DNA of 64,000 nt from an uncultured Clostridia bacterium (GTDB lineage Bacteria; Bacillota; Clostridia; Christensenellales; UBA1242): contig CALBKX010000024.1 of NCBI GenBank assembly GCA_937895935.1, forward strand, positions 1-64,000, given 5' to 3'. Within the stretch, counting starts at the first letter, position 1; the number at the start of each line of letters is the position of its first letter. The notes beneath the pieces were generated by a model, which was given only the letters and a program-made list of their open reading frames with translations, was not told the DNA's origin and did no database searches. The position numbers were made by a program, and so were the translations under genes. Below, piece by piece: positions 55,379-64,000 of the stretch.

Positions 55379-56590
55379 ATGTTAGAATTACTTGCCCCTG
55401 CTGGGAATTTTGAAAAAATGATTACTGCATTTACATACGGAGCCGATGCAGTATATTTGTCAGGCAAAAAATTTGGACTTCGTGCTTTTGCTGGAAATTT
55501 TGATAGTGATGAGTTAGAAAAAGCAGCAATATATGCACATAGCATCAACAAAAAAGTTTATGTTACTTTAAACATTTTAGCACATGAAAACGATTTTGAT
55601 GATGAACTCAAGGAATATCTTTTATTTTTACAAAAAATAAAAGTAGATGCGGTTTTAATTTCCGATTTAGGATTAATGGAATTCTTAAGGCAAACAGCTC
55701 CAAACTTAACACTTCACGTTTCAACACAGGCAAGTGTTTTAAATAGTTATGCTATTAAAGCACTAATTAGGCTTGGTGCTAAACGTATCGTTTTGGCTAG
55801 AGAGTGTTCTTTAGAAGAAATAAAAAAAATCAGACAAAATATTCCAGAAAATATTGAACTCGAGGCTTTTGTCCACGGAGCAATGTGCATTTCATATTCT
55901 GGAAGATGTTTATTATCAAATTATTTGACTGGTCGTGATTCAAACAGAGGTGAATGTGTTCAAGCTTGTAGATGGGAATATTGTATTAGTGAAGTGAACA
56001 GAAAAGATGATAAATATCCAATTCAAGAAGACTCACGTGGCACTTATATTTTAAATAGCAAAGATTTAAATATGTTGGAGCATTTAAAAGAATTAAGAGA
56101 TGCGGGAGTGTGCAGTTTTAAGATTGAAGGAAGAATGAAATCACCATATTATGTGGCTAATGTTGTTAATGCTTATAGAAGAGCAATTGAAAATTTGGAT
56201 AGCTTATCAAAACCACTTTTAGATGAATTAAAATCTGAATTAGTTAAAACCAGTCATAGAAAGTACACAACAGGTTTTTATTTTGGCGCTGAAGACAAAG
56301 AGTGTTTAGAAAGTTCTTATCCTGTTCAAACATATGAATTTATGGCTTTGGTTATTGGTGATGCTAATTCTGGGAAAGTTTTGATAGAACAAAGAAATCG
56401 TTTTAAATTGGGCGATGAATTGGAAGTACTTTCACCAAACGATACTTTTAATAAAGTTATAAAAGTAGAAAAGATGGAAAATGAACTGGGTGAGGAGGTT
56501 TTAGATGCAAAAAACGTTCAAGAAAAATTGTATCTTTTCACAAATTTACCATTACAGAAAAATGATATTTTACGCAAAAAAATAAGGTAA
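55379..56590 (+). CDS. Peptidase U32 family protein (TrhP/YrrO-like)
   Basis: 403 residues from the ATG at 55379. Motifs: LLAPAGNFEKMITAFTYGAD, the U32 signature EAFVHGAMCISYSGRCLLS, NRGECVQACRW and FKIEGRMKSPYYVA. Family members include collagenase-like proteases and TrhP-type enzymes that prepare tRNA U34 hydroxylation; the cysteines here suit the latter. The next gene begins 6 bp downstream. Confidence 0.9.
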   Translation: MLELLAPAGNFEKMITAFTYGADAVYLSGKKFGLRAFAGNFDSDELEKAAIYAHSINKKVYVTLNILAHENDFDDELKEYLLFLQKIKVDAVLISDLGLMEFLRQTAPNLTLHVSTQASVLNSYAIKALIRLGAKRIVLARECSLEEIKKIRQNIPENIELEAFVHGAMCISYSGRCLLSNYLTGRDSNRGECVQACRWEYCISEVNRKDDKYPIQEDSRGTYILNSKDLNMLEHLKELRDAGVCSFKIEGRMKSPYYVANVVNAYRRAIENLDSLSKPLLDELKSELVKTSHRKYTTGFYFGAEDKECLESSYPVQTYEFMALVIGDANSGKVLIEQRNRFKLGDELEVLSPNDTFNKVIKVEKMENELGEEVLDAKNVQEKLYLFTNLPLQKNDILRKKIR

Positions 56591-56596
56591 AAATAT

Positions 56597-57427
56597 ATGG
56601 AATACGAAGTTAAAAATAACAAAATAATTATAAGAAACAAAAAAGACTTCAATTTAAAACATATTTTTGAATGTGGTCAAATTTTCTCTTACAAAAAAAT
56701 ATCTGAAAATGAGTTTGTGGTTTATTCTAAAGATAAAGTTGCAATGTGCAAAGAATTTGAGAGTTTTGTTGAAATTGAAACGGAGTTCATTGATTATTTT
56801 ATTAATTTTTTTGATTTAAACACAGATTATAGCAAAATTAAAAATGAGCTAAAACAAAAATTCCCGTTTTTATCGGATGTAATAAGTTTTGGCTATGGCA
56901 TAAGAATTTTAAAGCAAGACCCTTTTGAAACTATTATCAGTTTTATAGTATCTGCTAATAATAATATAAAACGTATACAAAAAATTCTATTTGCAATAAG
57001 AAAATCTTATGGACAAAATATGGGTAGTTATTACTCTTTTCCAACTATAAAACAATTGGGAAACGCCACAATTGATGATTTTACTCTTTTGGGACTTGGT
57101 TATAGGGCTAAATACATCTTTAATGCTATTAAACAACTAAAAAATGTCGATTATAATGTACTAAAGCAGAAATCAACAAGTGATTTAAATAGTTTTTTAT
57201 TATCAATCTTTGGTGTGGGGCAAAAAGTTGCCGATTGCATAATGTTGTTTGGTTTTTCAAAACAAGATGTGTTTCCAGTGGACACCTGGATTGAAAAGGT
57301 CTACAACAAAAATTTTGAAAGTGAGCATAATAGAAAAATTATTAGGGAAAAATTACTTAATACTTTTGGAAATTTATCAGGATATGCTCAGCAATATTTG
57401 TTTTATTCTCAAAGAGAAATTAAATAA
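56597..57427 (+). CDS. ogg: 8-oxoguanine DNA glycosylase (OGG1-type)
   Basis: 276-residue base-excision repair enzyme. The N-terminal OGG domain (FECGQIFSYKK) and helix-hairpin-helix GPD domain are visible, with the catalytic Lys210 (FGVGQKVADC) and Asp229 (FPVDTW). It follows the U32 gene by 6 bp, with AAGG as the ribosome binding site overlapping the U32 stop. Confidence 0.92.
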   Translation: MEYEVKNNKIIIRNKKDFNLKHIFECGQIFSYKKISENEFVVYSKDKVAMCKEFESFVEIETEFIDYFINFFDLNTDYSKIKNELKQKFPFLSDVISFGYGIRILKQDPFETIISFIVSANNNIKRIQKILFAIRKSYGQNMGSYYSFPTIKQLGNATIDDFTLLGLGYRAKYIFNAIKQLKNVDYNVLKQKSTSDLNSFLLSIFGVGQKVADCIMLFGFSKQDVFPVDTWIEKVYNKNFESEHNRKIIREKLLNTFGNLSGYAQQYLFYSQREIK

Positions 57428-57461
57428 AATAGTGCATAATATTTAAAATAAAAGGATAGAT

Positions 57462-57968
57462 ATGGATAAAATTTTAATTGCAACGGTTTTAAAGCCTCAA
57501 GGGCTGTCAGGCGAGTTAAAATGTAAACTTGAGAATGATAATTATTCGATAATAAAAAATATTACTGAGGTTTATTTAAATGATAAAGATATTCCTACTA
57601 GAATATTGAATAAAAGTTTTAGAATAGGTTATTTGTATTTAAAATTTAATACAATCAATTCCCGTGAAAAGGCTGATTTGCTTAGAAATACAAAAATATA
57701 TGCTCTCAGAAATCAAATAGAAATTCCAAAAGAAGAATATATGGTGTCTGATTTGATTGGACTTGATGTTGTATCTGAAGCGGGCGAAAAAATAGGAAAG
57801 TTAACTGATGTACAAAATTATGGTGCCACAGACATTTTAATTATTGAACAATATAAGCGGGAATATATGGTCCCTTATATTAAATCTATTGTCAAAAAAG
57901 TTGATATAAGCAATAACACCATAGTAATTAATAAACAAAAATATGACGAGGCAAAAATATGCGATTAG
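57462..57968 (+). CDS. rimM: Ribosome maturation factor RimM
   Basis: 168 residues. RimM assists 30S assembly by binding S19. It begins with the beta-barrel PKGLxGELK-type pattern (ATVLKPQGLSGELKCKLEND) and has a PRC-barrel C half (DLIGLDVVSEAGEKIGKLTDV, MVPYIKSIVKKV). AAAAGGATAG precedes the ATG. It overlaps trmD by 10 bp; rpsP, the usual upstream gene, is not here. Confidence 0.95.
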   Translation: MDKILIATVLKPQGLSGELKCKLENDNYSIIKNITEVYLNDKDIPTRILNKSFRIGYLYLKFNTINSREKADLLRNTKIYALRNQIEIPKEEYMVSDLIGLDVVSEAGEKIGKLTDVQNYGATDILIIEQYKREYMVPYIKSIVKKVDISNNTIVINKQKYDEAKICD

Positions 57969-58621
57969 ATATTTTAACCCTTTTTCCTGAAATGTTTGCT
58001 CCATTAAAGGAAAGCATTATTAAAAGAGCAACTGATAAAAATCTAGTTACAATAAATATTGTACAAATAAGGGATTTTTCTCTTGACCCACATAAAAAGA
58101 CTGATGATATTCCATATGGTGGCGGAGCAGGAATGGTTATGACTCCTCAACCATTATATGATGCCATTCAAAGCGTAAAAACGCCTGAATCACATATTAT
58201 CTATTTAAGTCCTAGAGGTAGTGTGTTTAATCAAAAAAAAGCATATTCTCTCTGCAATTATAATCACTTAATTTTAATCTGTGGACATTATGAAGGTATT
58301 GATGAAAGAATAATTGAGTTATGCGTAGATGAAGAAATTTCAATTGGCGACTATGTTTTAACTGGTGGAGAACTACCTGCAATGGTTTTAGCGGATACAA
58401 TTATAAGGCTGTTAGATGGTGCAATAACAAAAGAATCATTAAAAGAGGAAAGTTTTTCAAATAACCTTTTAGAATATCCACAATACACAAGACCAAAAAA
58501 TTTTATGGGGCTTGAAGTTCCAGAAGTGCTACTTTCTGGACACCACGCAAATATTGAAAAATGGCGTAAAGAGAAATCATTGAAAATAACAAAAAATAAT
58601 AGACCTGATTTATTAAACTAA
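57959..58621 (+). CDS. trmD: tRNA (guanine37-N1)-methyltransferase TrmD
   Basis: 220-residue knotted SPOUT enzyme that makes m1G37. Motifs: MRLDILTLFPEMFAPLKESI, DDIPYGGGAGMVMTPQPL, ICGHYEGIDERI and EISIGDYVLTGGELPAMVLAD (the SAM site). It overlaps rimM by 10 bp. Confidence 0.97.
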   Translation: MRLDILTLFPEMFAPLKESIIKRATDKNLVTINIVQIRDFSLDPHKKTDDIPYGGGAGMVMTPQPLYDAIQSVKTPESHIIYLSPRGSVFNQKKAYSLCNYNHLILICGHYEGIDERIIELCVDEEISIGDYVLTGGELPAMVLADTIIRLLDGAITKESLKEESFSNNLLEYPQYTRPKNFMGLEVPEVLLSGHHANIEKWRKEKSLKITKNNRPDLLN

Positions 58622-58643
58622 CCTACTTATAAAAGGAAAAAAT

Positions 58644-59165
58644 ATGCCAAGTTTAGGATTACATTTAGCTATAACTAATGAATATTTAAAATTAAACAAT
58701 AATGAAAATAAAGATGAATTTATAAAAGGGACAATAGATGTTGATTTAGCAGCTGACCCTTCAAAATCACATTATTCAATCATCACAAATGCCAATAATG
58801 TCGTTGAAATTTTAAAAAATAAAGTTTCTTTAAAGGACTTTAAACAACACAATGTAGTTAATTCCAGTTATGAAAAAGGATATTTTTTACATTTGCTGTC
58901 AGATTATTATTTTAATACACAATTTTTTGAAAAAAGATATTTAAATTCATTTACAATAATAAATTTTAAAGAGTTGCTATATAAGAATTATTCATACATT
59001 AATGAGCATTTAAAAGAAAAATTTAAAATTGTATTTCCAGATACAATTAAAATGTATGATATAACAAATGTAGGCAAAAGTGATATGTTACCATTGAATA
59101 AAATAGACGCATATATTTCAAAAATGGCAAATTTGAATTTAGAAAAAGAGTACAAAAAAATATAG
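58644..59165 (+). CDS. Protein of unknown function, zinc-dependent phospholipase C-like pattern
   Basis: 173 residues, no signal peptide. It has His-containing segments reminiscent of zinc-dependent phospholipase C/S1-P1 nuclease families: GLHLAITNEYL at the start, DPSKSHYSI and GYFLHLLSDYYF. The match is by eye. It sits in a translation-related run, 22 bp after trmD. AAAAGGAAAAA precedes the ATG. Confidence 0.6.
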   Translation: MPSLGLHLAITNEYLKLNNNENKDEFIKGTIDVDLAADPSKSHYSIITNANNVVEILKNKVSLKDFKQHNVVNSSYEKGYFLHLLSDYYFNTQFFEKRYLNSFTIINFKELLYKNYSYINEHLKEKFKIVFPDTIKMYDITNVGKSDMLPLNKIDAYISKMANLNLEKEYKKI

Positions 59166-59174
59166 GATAAAATT

Positions 59175-59510
59175 ATGTTATATGAAATGAAATTAAAAAA
59201 TGAACCTTTTAATAGTATCAAATAAGGTCAAAAAATAGTTGAAATGAGATTGTATGACGAAAAACGTAAATTATTGAAAATTGGTGACTGCATTGAGTTT
59301 ACAAACATTTCTAATAATGAAAAAATAAAAGTTGAAATAATCAATCTGTGTGTTTTTGCAAACTTTGATGAACTTTATAGTTTCTTTAACAAAACAGATT
59401 TGGGATATGAAGAAAATGAAATGGCAATTCCTCGTGATATGGAAAAGTATTATTCAAAAGAAGAACAAAAAATGTCGGGCGTTGTTGGAATTGTAATAAA
59501 ACTAATTTAA
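59175..59510 (+). pseudogene. ASCH domain gene interrupted by a nonsense codon
   Basis: The ATG at 59175, preceded by TAGGATAA, opens MLYEMKLKNEPFNSIK, then TAA at 59223-59225, and the same frame continues GQKIVEMRLYDEKRKLLKIGD to the stop at 59508. Together these make a normal ASCH protein (about 111 residues); the stop replaces one residue in the IKxGQK stretch. Restart at ATG 59244 would lose the N-terminal third and has no ribosome binding site. ASCH proteins bind RNA or act as small hydrolases. A sequencing error is possible. Confidence 0.75.
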
Positions 59511-59525
59511 ATAAAAGGAAAAAAT

Positions 59526-60362
59526 ATGGCAAAAATCAATTGGTTTCCCGGTCATATGACAAAAGCGCTTAGGGAAATGGAAGACGAGTCTAAAAAAGTG
59601 GATATGGTTATATATGTTTTAGACGCTCGTGCTCCTATGTCGTGCATTAATCCTGAGTTTGTTAATATAATTGGCAATAAACCCATATTATATGTTTTAA
59701 ATAAAGCAGATATGGTTGATACAAAAGACTTGCAAAGTTTTATAAAAAGATGCAAAAATGAAAATACTGAAGTTGTTTTGTTGAATAGCACAAAATCTGG
59801 TGCAATAAAAATTATTGAACCTATAATGAACGACCTATGCAAAGAGAAAATTGAAAAATATAAGCAAAAAGGCTTTAAAATCAATTTAAGAGCTATGGTT
59901 TTAGGCGTCCCTAATTCTGGTAAAAGTACTTTAATAAACAATTTATGCGGTGTTAAAAAAGCAACAACAGGGGATAAGGCAGGAGTGACAAAAGGAAAAC
60001 AGTGGCTTGCACTTAAAAATGGTTTTGAAGTTTTGGATACACCTGGAACACTTTATCCAAATATAACAAATCAAAAAATAGCTTTAAACTTGGCTTTTAT
60101 TGGCTCAATTAAAAACGAAGTTTTGGATATAAATGAATTAGCATTAGACTTTTTAAATTTCTGCAAGAAAAAATACTTTATAAATTTAAAAGAGAAATAT
60201 AATATTCAAGATGAAAACATATCATCAATAGAAATGCTAGATAAAATAGCTGAATTTAAACACTTCTTATTGAAAGGTGGAGTTATTGATTATGATAGAA
60301 CGTGTTTAGCAATAATTGATGATTTTAGAAAAGGTAAGTTAGGGAAAATTTATTTAGATTAA
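59526..60362 (+). CDS. rbgA: Ribosome biogenesis GTPase YlqF/RbgA
   Basis: 278-residue circularly permuted GTPase needed for late 50S assembly. It begins NWFPGHMTKALREM; the G motifs occur in permuted order: LNKAD (G4) first, then GVPNSGKST (G1) and DTPGTLYP (G3). The C-terminal helical domain follows. AAAGGAAAAAAT precedes the ATG. It precedes rnhB, as in Bacillus. Confidence 0.96.
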   Translation: MAKINWFPGHMTKALREMEDESKKVDMVIYVLDARAPMSCINPEFVNIIGNKPILYVLNKADMVDTKDLQSFIKRCKNENTEVVLLNSTKSGAIKIIEPIMNDLCKEKIEKYKQKGFKINLRAMVLGVPNSGKSTLINNLCGVKKATTGDKAGVTKGKQWLALKNGFEVLDTPGTLYPNITNQKIALNLAFIGSIKNEVLDINELALDFLNFCKKKYFINLKEKYNIQDENISSIEMLDKIAEFKHFLLKGGVIDYDRTCLAIIDDFRKGKLGKIYLD

Positions 60363-60371
60363 AAGGAAAAT

Positions 60372-60986
60372 ATGTTAGAGTTTGAAAAAGAATTGATGTC
60401 AGATGGATATAATTTCATCGCTGGAATAGATGAGGCTGGCAGAGGACCACTTGCTGGTCCAGTTTATACTGCAATGGTTATTATGCCTTTAGATAGTGAT
60501 AAAATTATCTCTGGTATCGATGATAGTAAAAAACTGACAGCTTTAAAAAGAGAAGAATTGTTTGACAGAATAATAGACAATGCTATTGCTTATGCAATAT
60601 GTTCGGTTGATGAAAAAACAATTGATGAAATTAACATTTTACAAGCAACTATCAAGTGCATGAAAAAGTGTTATGAAACAATTAACATAAAGCCGGATTA
60701 TTGCCTTGTTGATTATATTTCAGGTTTAAGTCTTGGTTGTAAATTTAATACAATTGTTAAAGGTGATGCAAAAAGTTATAGTATAGCTTGTGCTTCAATA
60801 CTCGCTAAGGTTGCAAGGGATAAATATATGAAAGATATATCAAAAAAATTTCCTGAATATCAATTTGAAAAACATAAAGGATACGGAACAAAATTGCACT
60901 ATGAACTATTAGAGAAATTTGGTATTAGCGAAATACATAGAAAAAGTTTTTTAAAAAATATAGGTGAACATTTTGGAAATAATTAA
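60372..60986 (+). CDS. rnhB: Ribonuclease HII
   Basis: 204 residues. Removes RNA from RNA-DNA hybrids. The active-site start is GIDEAGRGPLAGPVYTA, with YISGLSLG and ACASILAKVARDKYM later and a FEKHKGYGT loop. AAAAGGAAA precedes the ATG. It follows rbgA by 9 bp and overlaps yraN by 23 bp. Confidence 0.97.
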   Translation: MLEFEKELMSDGYNFIAGIDEAGRGPLAGPVYTAMVIMPLDSDKIISGIDDSKKLTALKREELFDRIIDNAIAYAICSVDEKTIDEINILQATIKCMKKCYETINIKPDYCLVDYISGLSLGCKFNTIVKGDAKSYSIACASILAKVARDKYMKDISKKFPEYQFEKHKGYGTKLHYELLEKFGISEIHRKSFLKNIGEHFGNN

Positions 60987-61335
60987 GTCAGCAAAATCTC
61001 AAAATCGAATCAAGGGTAAAATCGGAGAAACTTTAGCAATTAAATATTTAGAGGAACAAGGGTACAAAATATTAGAAACTAACTACTCCAATAAACTCGG
61101 TGAAATTGATATAATTGCAAAGGATAATGATAGAATAGTTTTTGTAGAGGTGAAGGAAAGAGCTTCAGCAAAATTTGGTTATCCAAGGGAAGCGGTAAAT
61201 TATTATAAACAACAAAAAATCCAAATGGTTGCTAATTGCTATTTAAAAAATAAAAGATTAATGGATTCATATATAAGATTTGATGTTATTGAAATTTTAG
61301 CAGGCAATTTAACTCATTTAAAAAATGCTTTTTAA
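60964..61335 (+). CDS. yraN: YraN family protein (UPF0102, nuclease-like fold)
   Basis: 123 residues from GTG 60964; TTG 60973 with AGGTG upstream is an alternative start. The restriction-endonuclease-like core is clear: GKIGETLAIKYLEEQGYKILETNYSNKLGEIDIIAKD and FVEVKERASAKFG (the D...ExK motif). Function unproven. Commonly follows rnhB. Confidence 0.92.
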   Translation: MNILEIIKSAKSQNRIKGKIGETLAIKYLEEQGYKILETNYSNKLGEIDIIAKDNDRIVFVEVKERASAKFGYPREAVNYYKQQKIQMVANCYLKNKRLMDSYIRFDVIEILAGNLTHLKNAF

Positions 61336-61446
61336 GTTAGATATATGAACATAAAAACATATACCATTTAGCAAAAAAACAATCATTGTGATTTTGTTTA
61401 TTTTTATACATTGCTTTAAAATAAAGGCTTTTTGCTTGTTTGTATA

Positions 61447-61466
61447 TGAATATACAATCATATTCA
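61447..61466. other. Small inverted repeat in the yraN-rpmB gap
   Basis: TGAATAT (61447-61453) and ATATTCA (61460-61466), 7 bp each, in an otherwise featureless AT-rich stretch. Confidence 0.3.
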
Positions 61467-61521
61467 CATATATTGCTATTTTGTTTTTTTAAAATACAGC
61501 ATTAAATGCTCATTGTAAATT

Positions 61522-61555
61522 AAAAAAACAAGGAAACTCTTTTCCTTGTTTTTTT
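61522..61555. terminator. Bidirectional terminator between yraN and rpmB
   Basis: AAAAAACAAGGAAA pairs with TTTCCTTGTTTTTT (loop CTCT) between convergent genes. Confidence 0.95.
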
Positions 61556-61578
61556 AATTTTTGAGTAATAGAAAACAA

Positions 61579-61761
61579 TTAAGCTTTTTTAGCAGTTTTA
61601 ATACATTTAGTACAAGCAGTAACTTTTTTTTCTTTACCATCAACTACCATAGTTGTTTTTTGAAGGTTAACTTCATATTGTCTATTTGCTTTACGGTTAG
61701 AGTGACTTACTGTGCAACCAGCCATTTTACCTTTGCCACATATTTCACAAACTTTACTCAT
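61579..61761 (-). CDS. rpmB: 50S ribosomal protein L28
   Basis: 60 residues, the normal size. It begins MSKVCEICGKGKMAGCTVSHSNRKANRQY and ends KVTACTKCIKTAKKA; the CxxC...CxxC pairs are those of the zinc-binding L28 form. AGGAGGAATAAT precedes the ATG on the minus strand. It is divergent from the asp23 gene. Confidence 0.97.
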   Translation of the reverse strand: MSKVCEICGKGKMAGCTVSHSNRKANRQYEVNLQKTTMVVDGKEKKVTACTKCIKTAKKA

Positions 61762-61963
61762 ATTATTCCTCCTGATTAAATAGTTTAATGTTTATTTAAA
61801 AACAATGATTTTTTCAAAAAATACTTATGTAATATAGCATTTAAATTACAGATTTGCAAGAGTTTTTTTAGGTTTTTCTAAAAAATCAAAAAAAATAGTT
61901 GAAAATTTTCATATAATGTTTTAATATAATATTGCAAAAGCTTTTTAATAGGAGGTAAAATCT

Positions 61964-62317
61964 GTGGCAGTTTCTACTAAAAATTATTACGGAAATATAG
62001 AAATATCTGAAAATGCAATCGCAGCAGTTGCAGGTTTTGCTACGCTTGATACTTATGGGGTTGTTGACCTTGTTTCAAAAAGTTTAAAAAGCACTATTGC
62101 CAACTTATTCAAAAAACAACCTTATACCAAAGGTATAATAGTAAATATAAATAAAGATAATAGAATCTTCATCGACATATATTGCATTTTAAAATATGGC
62201 ATTTCTATAAGTGCCATTGCAGAAAGTCTTAAGAAAACAATAAAATATACTGTTGAAGACTTTACTGGAATGATAGTGGACACAGTAAATGTCCACGTTG
62301 TCGGTGTAAGAGTATAG
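61964..62317 (+). CDS. Asp23/Gls24 family envelope stress response protein
   Basis: 117 residues starting at GTG 61964, which follows TAGGAGGTAAAA. Asp23-family core: YGNIEISENAIAAVAGFATLDTYGVVDLVSK and SLKKTIKYTVEDFTGM. Members bind the membrane periphery or tune envelope stress. In Firmicutes this gene regularly lies between rpmB and the DhaL-type kinase gene, as here (9 bp apart). Confidence 0.93.
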   Translation: MAVSTKNYYGNIEISENAIAAVAGFATLDTYGVVDLVSKSLKSTIANLFKKQPYTKGIIVNINKDNRIFIDIYCILKYGISISAIAESLKKTIKYTVEDFTGMIVDTVNVHVVGVRV

Positions 62318-62326
62318 GAGTATATA

Positions 62327-63961
62327 ATGCAAAAATCAATAAACGGAGCATCCCTTCGTAAGATGTTTATAGGGGGTGTTGCGCTCTTAGATCAAAATAA
62401 AAAATTAGTTGATGCTTTAAACGTTTTTCCTGTTCCAGATGGTGACACTGGTACAAATATGTTCTTAACTTTAAAATCAGCTATAACTGAAGTAAATAAT
62501 TGTATTGGAAATGAAATCCCAGATTTATGTGAAGCCTTTTCAAAAGGCGCTTTAAGAGGAGCTAGAGGTAACTCTGGTGTTATTACATCACAAATTGTTA
62601 AAGGTCTATGTTCTACACTTGCTAGCAGTAAAGAAATAAACACAAAATCTTTTGCAAAAGCTATAACCGAAGGTTGCAGAATTGCTTATAAAGCAGTAAC
62701 AGTTCCAAAAGAAGGCACAATTTTAACTGTAATCCGCGTTATGAGTGAATCAGCAAATGAAATCGCTAAAAAAACTTCTGATATTGAAGAGTTTTTAAAA
62801 CTTGTTATTGACAGAGGTGAAGATATTCTTCAGCAAACCCCTGAAATGTTGCCTGTTCTTAAAAAAGCAGGAGTAGTTGATGCTGGTGGTAGAGGCATTA
62901 TTGTTGTCTTTACTGGTTTTTTGCGTGCTATTGCTGGTGAAGATTTTGACTATGTATTTGACGATAGTAAACCTGTTCAAACTGCCGATGATGTTATTGC
63001 TGATATTTCTAATTTAGCAGATATTGAATTTGGCTATTGCACAGAATATATGATTATTAATATGAACAAAAAGACCACCGAAGCAGATATTGATAAACTT
63101 CGCGAAAAACTTATGAAAATAGGTGATAGTGTTTTATGTTTAGGTGATTTAAACTTAGTTAAAGTACACGTTCATACTAACACTCCTAATATTGCTTTGG
63201 GCTACGCATTGGAACTTGGTGAATTGTATAACTTAAAAATAGAGAATATGCGTGAACAAAACAGAGAACTTAAAAAGAAAGCCATGGGTCAACAACAAGA
63301 ATTAAAAGAAAACGGAATGGTTTCTGTCGCACCAGGTAAAGGCATTGCTGATCTTATGAGAGATTTAACTGTTGACAATATTATTGAGGGCGGTCAAACA
63401 ATGAACCCAAGTGCAAACGATATTGCACAAGCAGCTGATAAAGTTCCAGCAAAAAATGTATTTGTGTTCCCTAACAACAAAAACATAATTTTGGCTAGCG
63501 AACAGGCTAAGGGTTTAACTGAAAAAAATTTAATTGTTATACCAACAAAAAGCGTTCCTGAAGGAATTTCAGCAGCTTTGGCATTTAACCCTGAAGCAAG
63601 TGTAGAAGAAAATACTCAAAATATGACTGACGCTATTTTATCGGTTAAATCTGCTTCAGTAACATATGCAGTTAGAGCAACACACGTTGACGGATTTGAC
63701 TTAAATGTTGGAGAAATAATTGGTCTTGATGATAAGTCTATTTTGTCTAAAGGTACAGCAATTGGCGATACTACAAAAGATTTGATTTCCAAATTAATAA
63801 ATGATATGACATCAACCATAACTTTATTTTATGGTGAAGATGTGAAACCAATTGAAGCAGAACTTTTACAACAAGAACTTTCTGAAAAATATCCTAATGT
63901 GGAGATTACTGCTATTTTTGGCGGACAACCAGTTTATTATTATGTAATTTCTTTAGAGTAA
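62327..63961 (+). CDS. fakA: Fatty acid kinase subunit FakA / YloV (DAK2 domain)
   Basis: 544 residues. The N-terminal DhaL-like kinase domain shows FPVPDGDTGTNMFLTL, GARGNSGVITSQIVKG and the TVPKEGTILTVIRVM segment; a middle linker (residues 200-320) and a C-terminal DegV-like domain (NKNIILASEQAKGL, VIPTKSVPEGISAALA) follow. FakA phosphorylates fatty acids delivered by FakB, for lipid synthesis. TAGGAGTATATA precedes the ATG. No fakB is in this window. Confidence 0.94.
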   Translation: MQKSINGASLRKMFIGGVALLDQNKKLVDALNVFPVPDGDTGTNMFLTLKSAITEVNNCIGNEIPDLCEAFSKGALRGARGNSGVITSQIVKGLCSTLASSKEINTKSFAKAITEGCRIAYKAVTVPKEGTILTVIRVMSESANEIAKKTSDIEEFLKLVIDRGEDILQQTPEMLPVLKKAGVVDAGGRGIIVVFTGFLRAIAGEDFDYVFDDSKPVQTADDVIADISNLADIEFGYCTEYMIINMNKKTTEADIDKLREKLMKIGDSVLCLGDLNLVKVHVHTNTPNIALGYALELGELYNLKIENMREQNRELKKKAMGQQQELKENGMVSVAPGKGIADLMRDLTVDNIIEGGQTMNPSANDIAQAADKVPAKNVFVFPNNKNIILASEQAKGLTEKNLIVIPTKSVPEGISAALAFNPEASVEENTQNMTDAILSVKSASVTYAVRATHVDGFDLNVGEIIGLDDKSILSKGTAIGDTTKDLISKLINDMTSTITLFYGEDVKPIEAELLQQELSEKYPNVEITAIFGGQPVYYYVISLE

Positions 63962-64000
63962 ATAATTATATAAAATAATGAAATGTTAAAAAAATATGTT

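Overview
The window is strongly AT-rich, gene-dense DNA from the chromosome of a Firmicute, most likely an uncultured anaerobic Clostridia-like lineage. The evidence is the gene order ruvC-ruvA-ruvB-queA-tgt-...-secD-secF-recJ-rel-hemZ, the pair rimM-trmD followed by rbgA-rnhB-yraN, the block rpmB / asp23 / fakA, SpoIVA and a SpoIVFB-type protease (a spore-forming ancestry), DUF4364 and DUF1292 proteins, and strong AGGAGG-type ribosome binding sites. No phage, transposase, rRNA or CRISPR array was seen.

Layout. 1-7,000: end of an unknown gene, gltX, ruvX-DUF1292 (minus strand), an ArsR regulator, secG, rnr, smpB. 7,200-8,100: tmRNA and tRNA-Ser(UGA). 8,500-12,800: lactate dehydrogenase, a probable queuosine-precursor transporter, a zinc-ribbon protein and a PHP phosphoesterase. 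12,900-16,200: tig-clpP-clpX. 16,400-19,500 (minus): a GlpA/GlpB/DUF1667-like glycerol-3-phosphate oxidation operon. 19,700-22,800: rsmE, mtaB, HIT, SpoU methylase. 23,000-28,200: yebC, ruvCAB, queA, tgt. 28,400-38,300: membrane proteins, divergent secD/secF, recJ, a Rel protein, hemZ. 38,300-44,100: a secreted protein, an ABC exporter with a DUF4364 regulator, an SDR and an orphan. 44,200-49,400: ftsA-ftsZ and a cysteine desulfurase/scaffold pair. 49,700-52,300: an accessory-looking membrane operon. 52,400-55,300: signal peptidase and spoIVA. 55,400-64,000: U32 peptidase, OGG, rimM-trmD, a broken ASCH gene, rbgA, rnhB, yraN, rpmB, asp23, fakA.

How the parts work together: trans-translation (ssrA, smpB, rnr) sits close to the ClpXP/trigger-factor quality-control genes; queA and tgt, with the putative transporter, make queuosine tRNA; RuvABC, RuvX, RecJ and OGG serve DNA repair; SecG and the SecDF-like pair serve secretion.

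The most interesting points are: a five-gene operon coupling a site-2 protease to a Pycsar-effector-like (PycTM/DUF5706-like) membrane protein and two unknown proteins; SecD and SecF that both appear to lack the membrane aspartates of the proton relay; a Rel protein whose hydrolase half has lost its catalytic motifs; several genes whose sigma-A promoter ends at the start codon (leaderless mRNAs); a promoter, terminator and ribosome binding site packed into one hairpin before the U32 peptidase; and several structured leaders (before yebC, secD, nifS and the protease operon). All calls were made by reading; no database or folding program was run.
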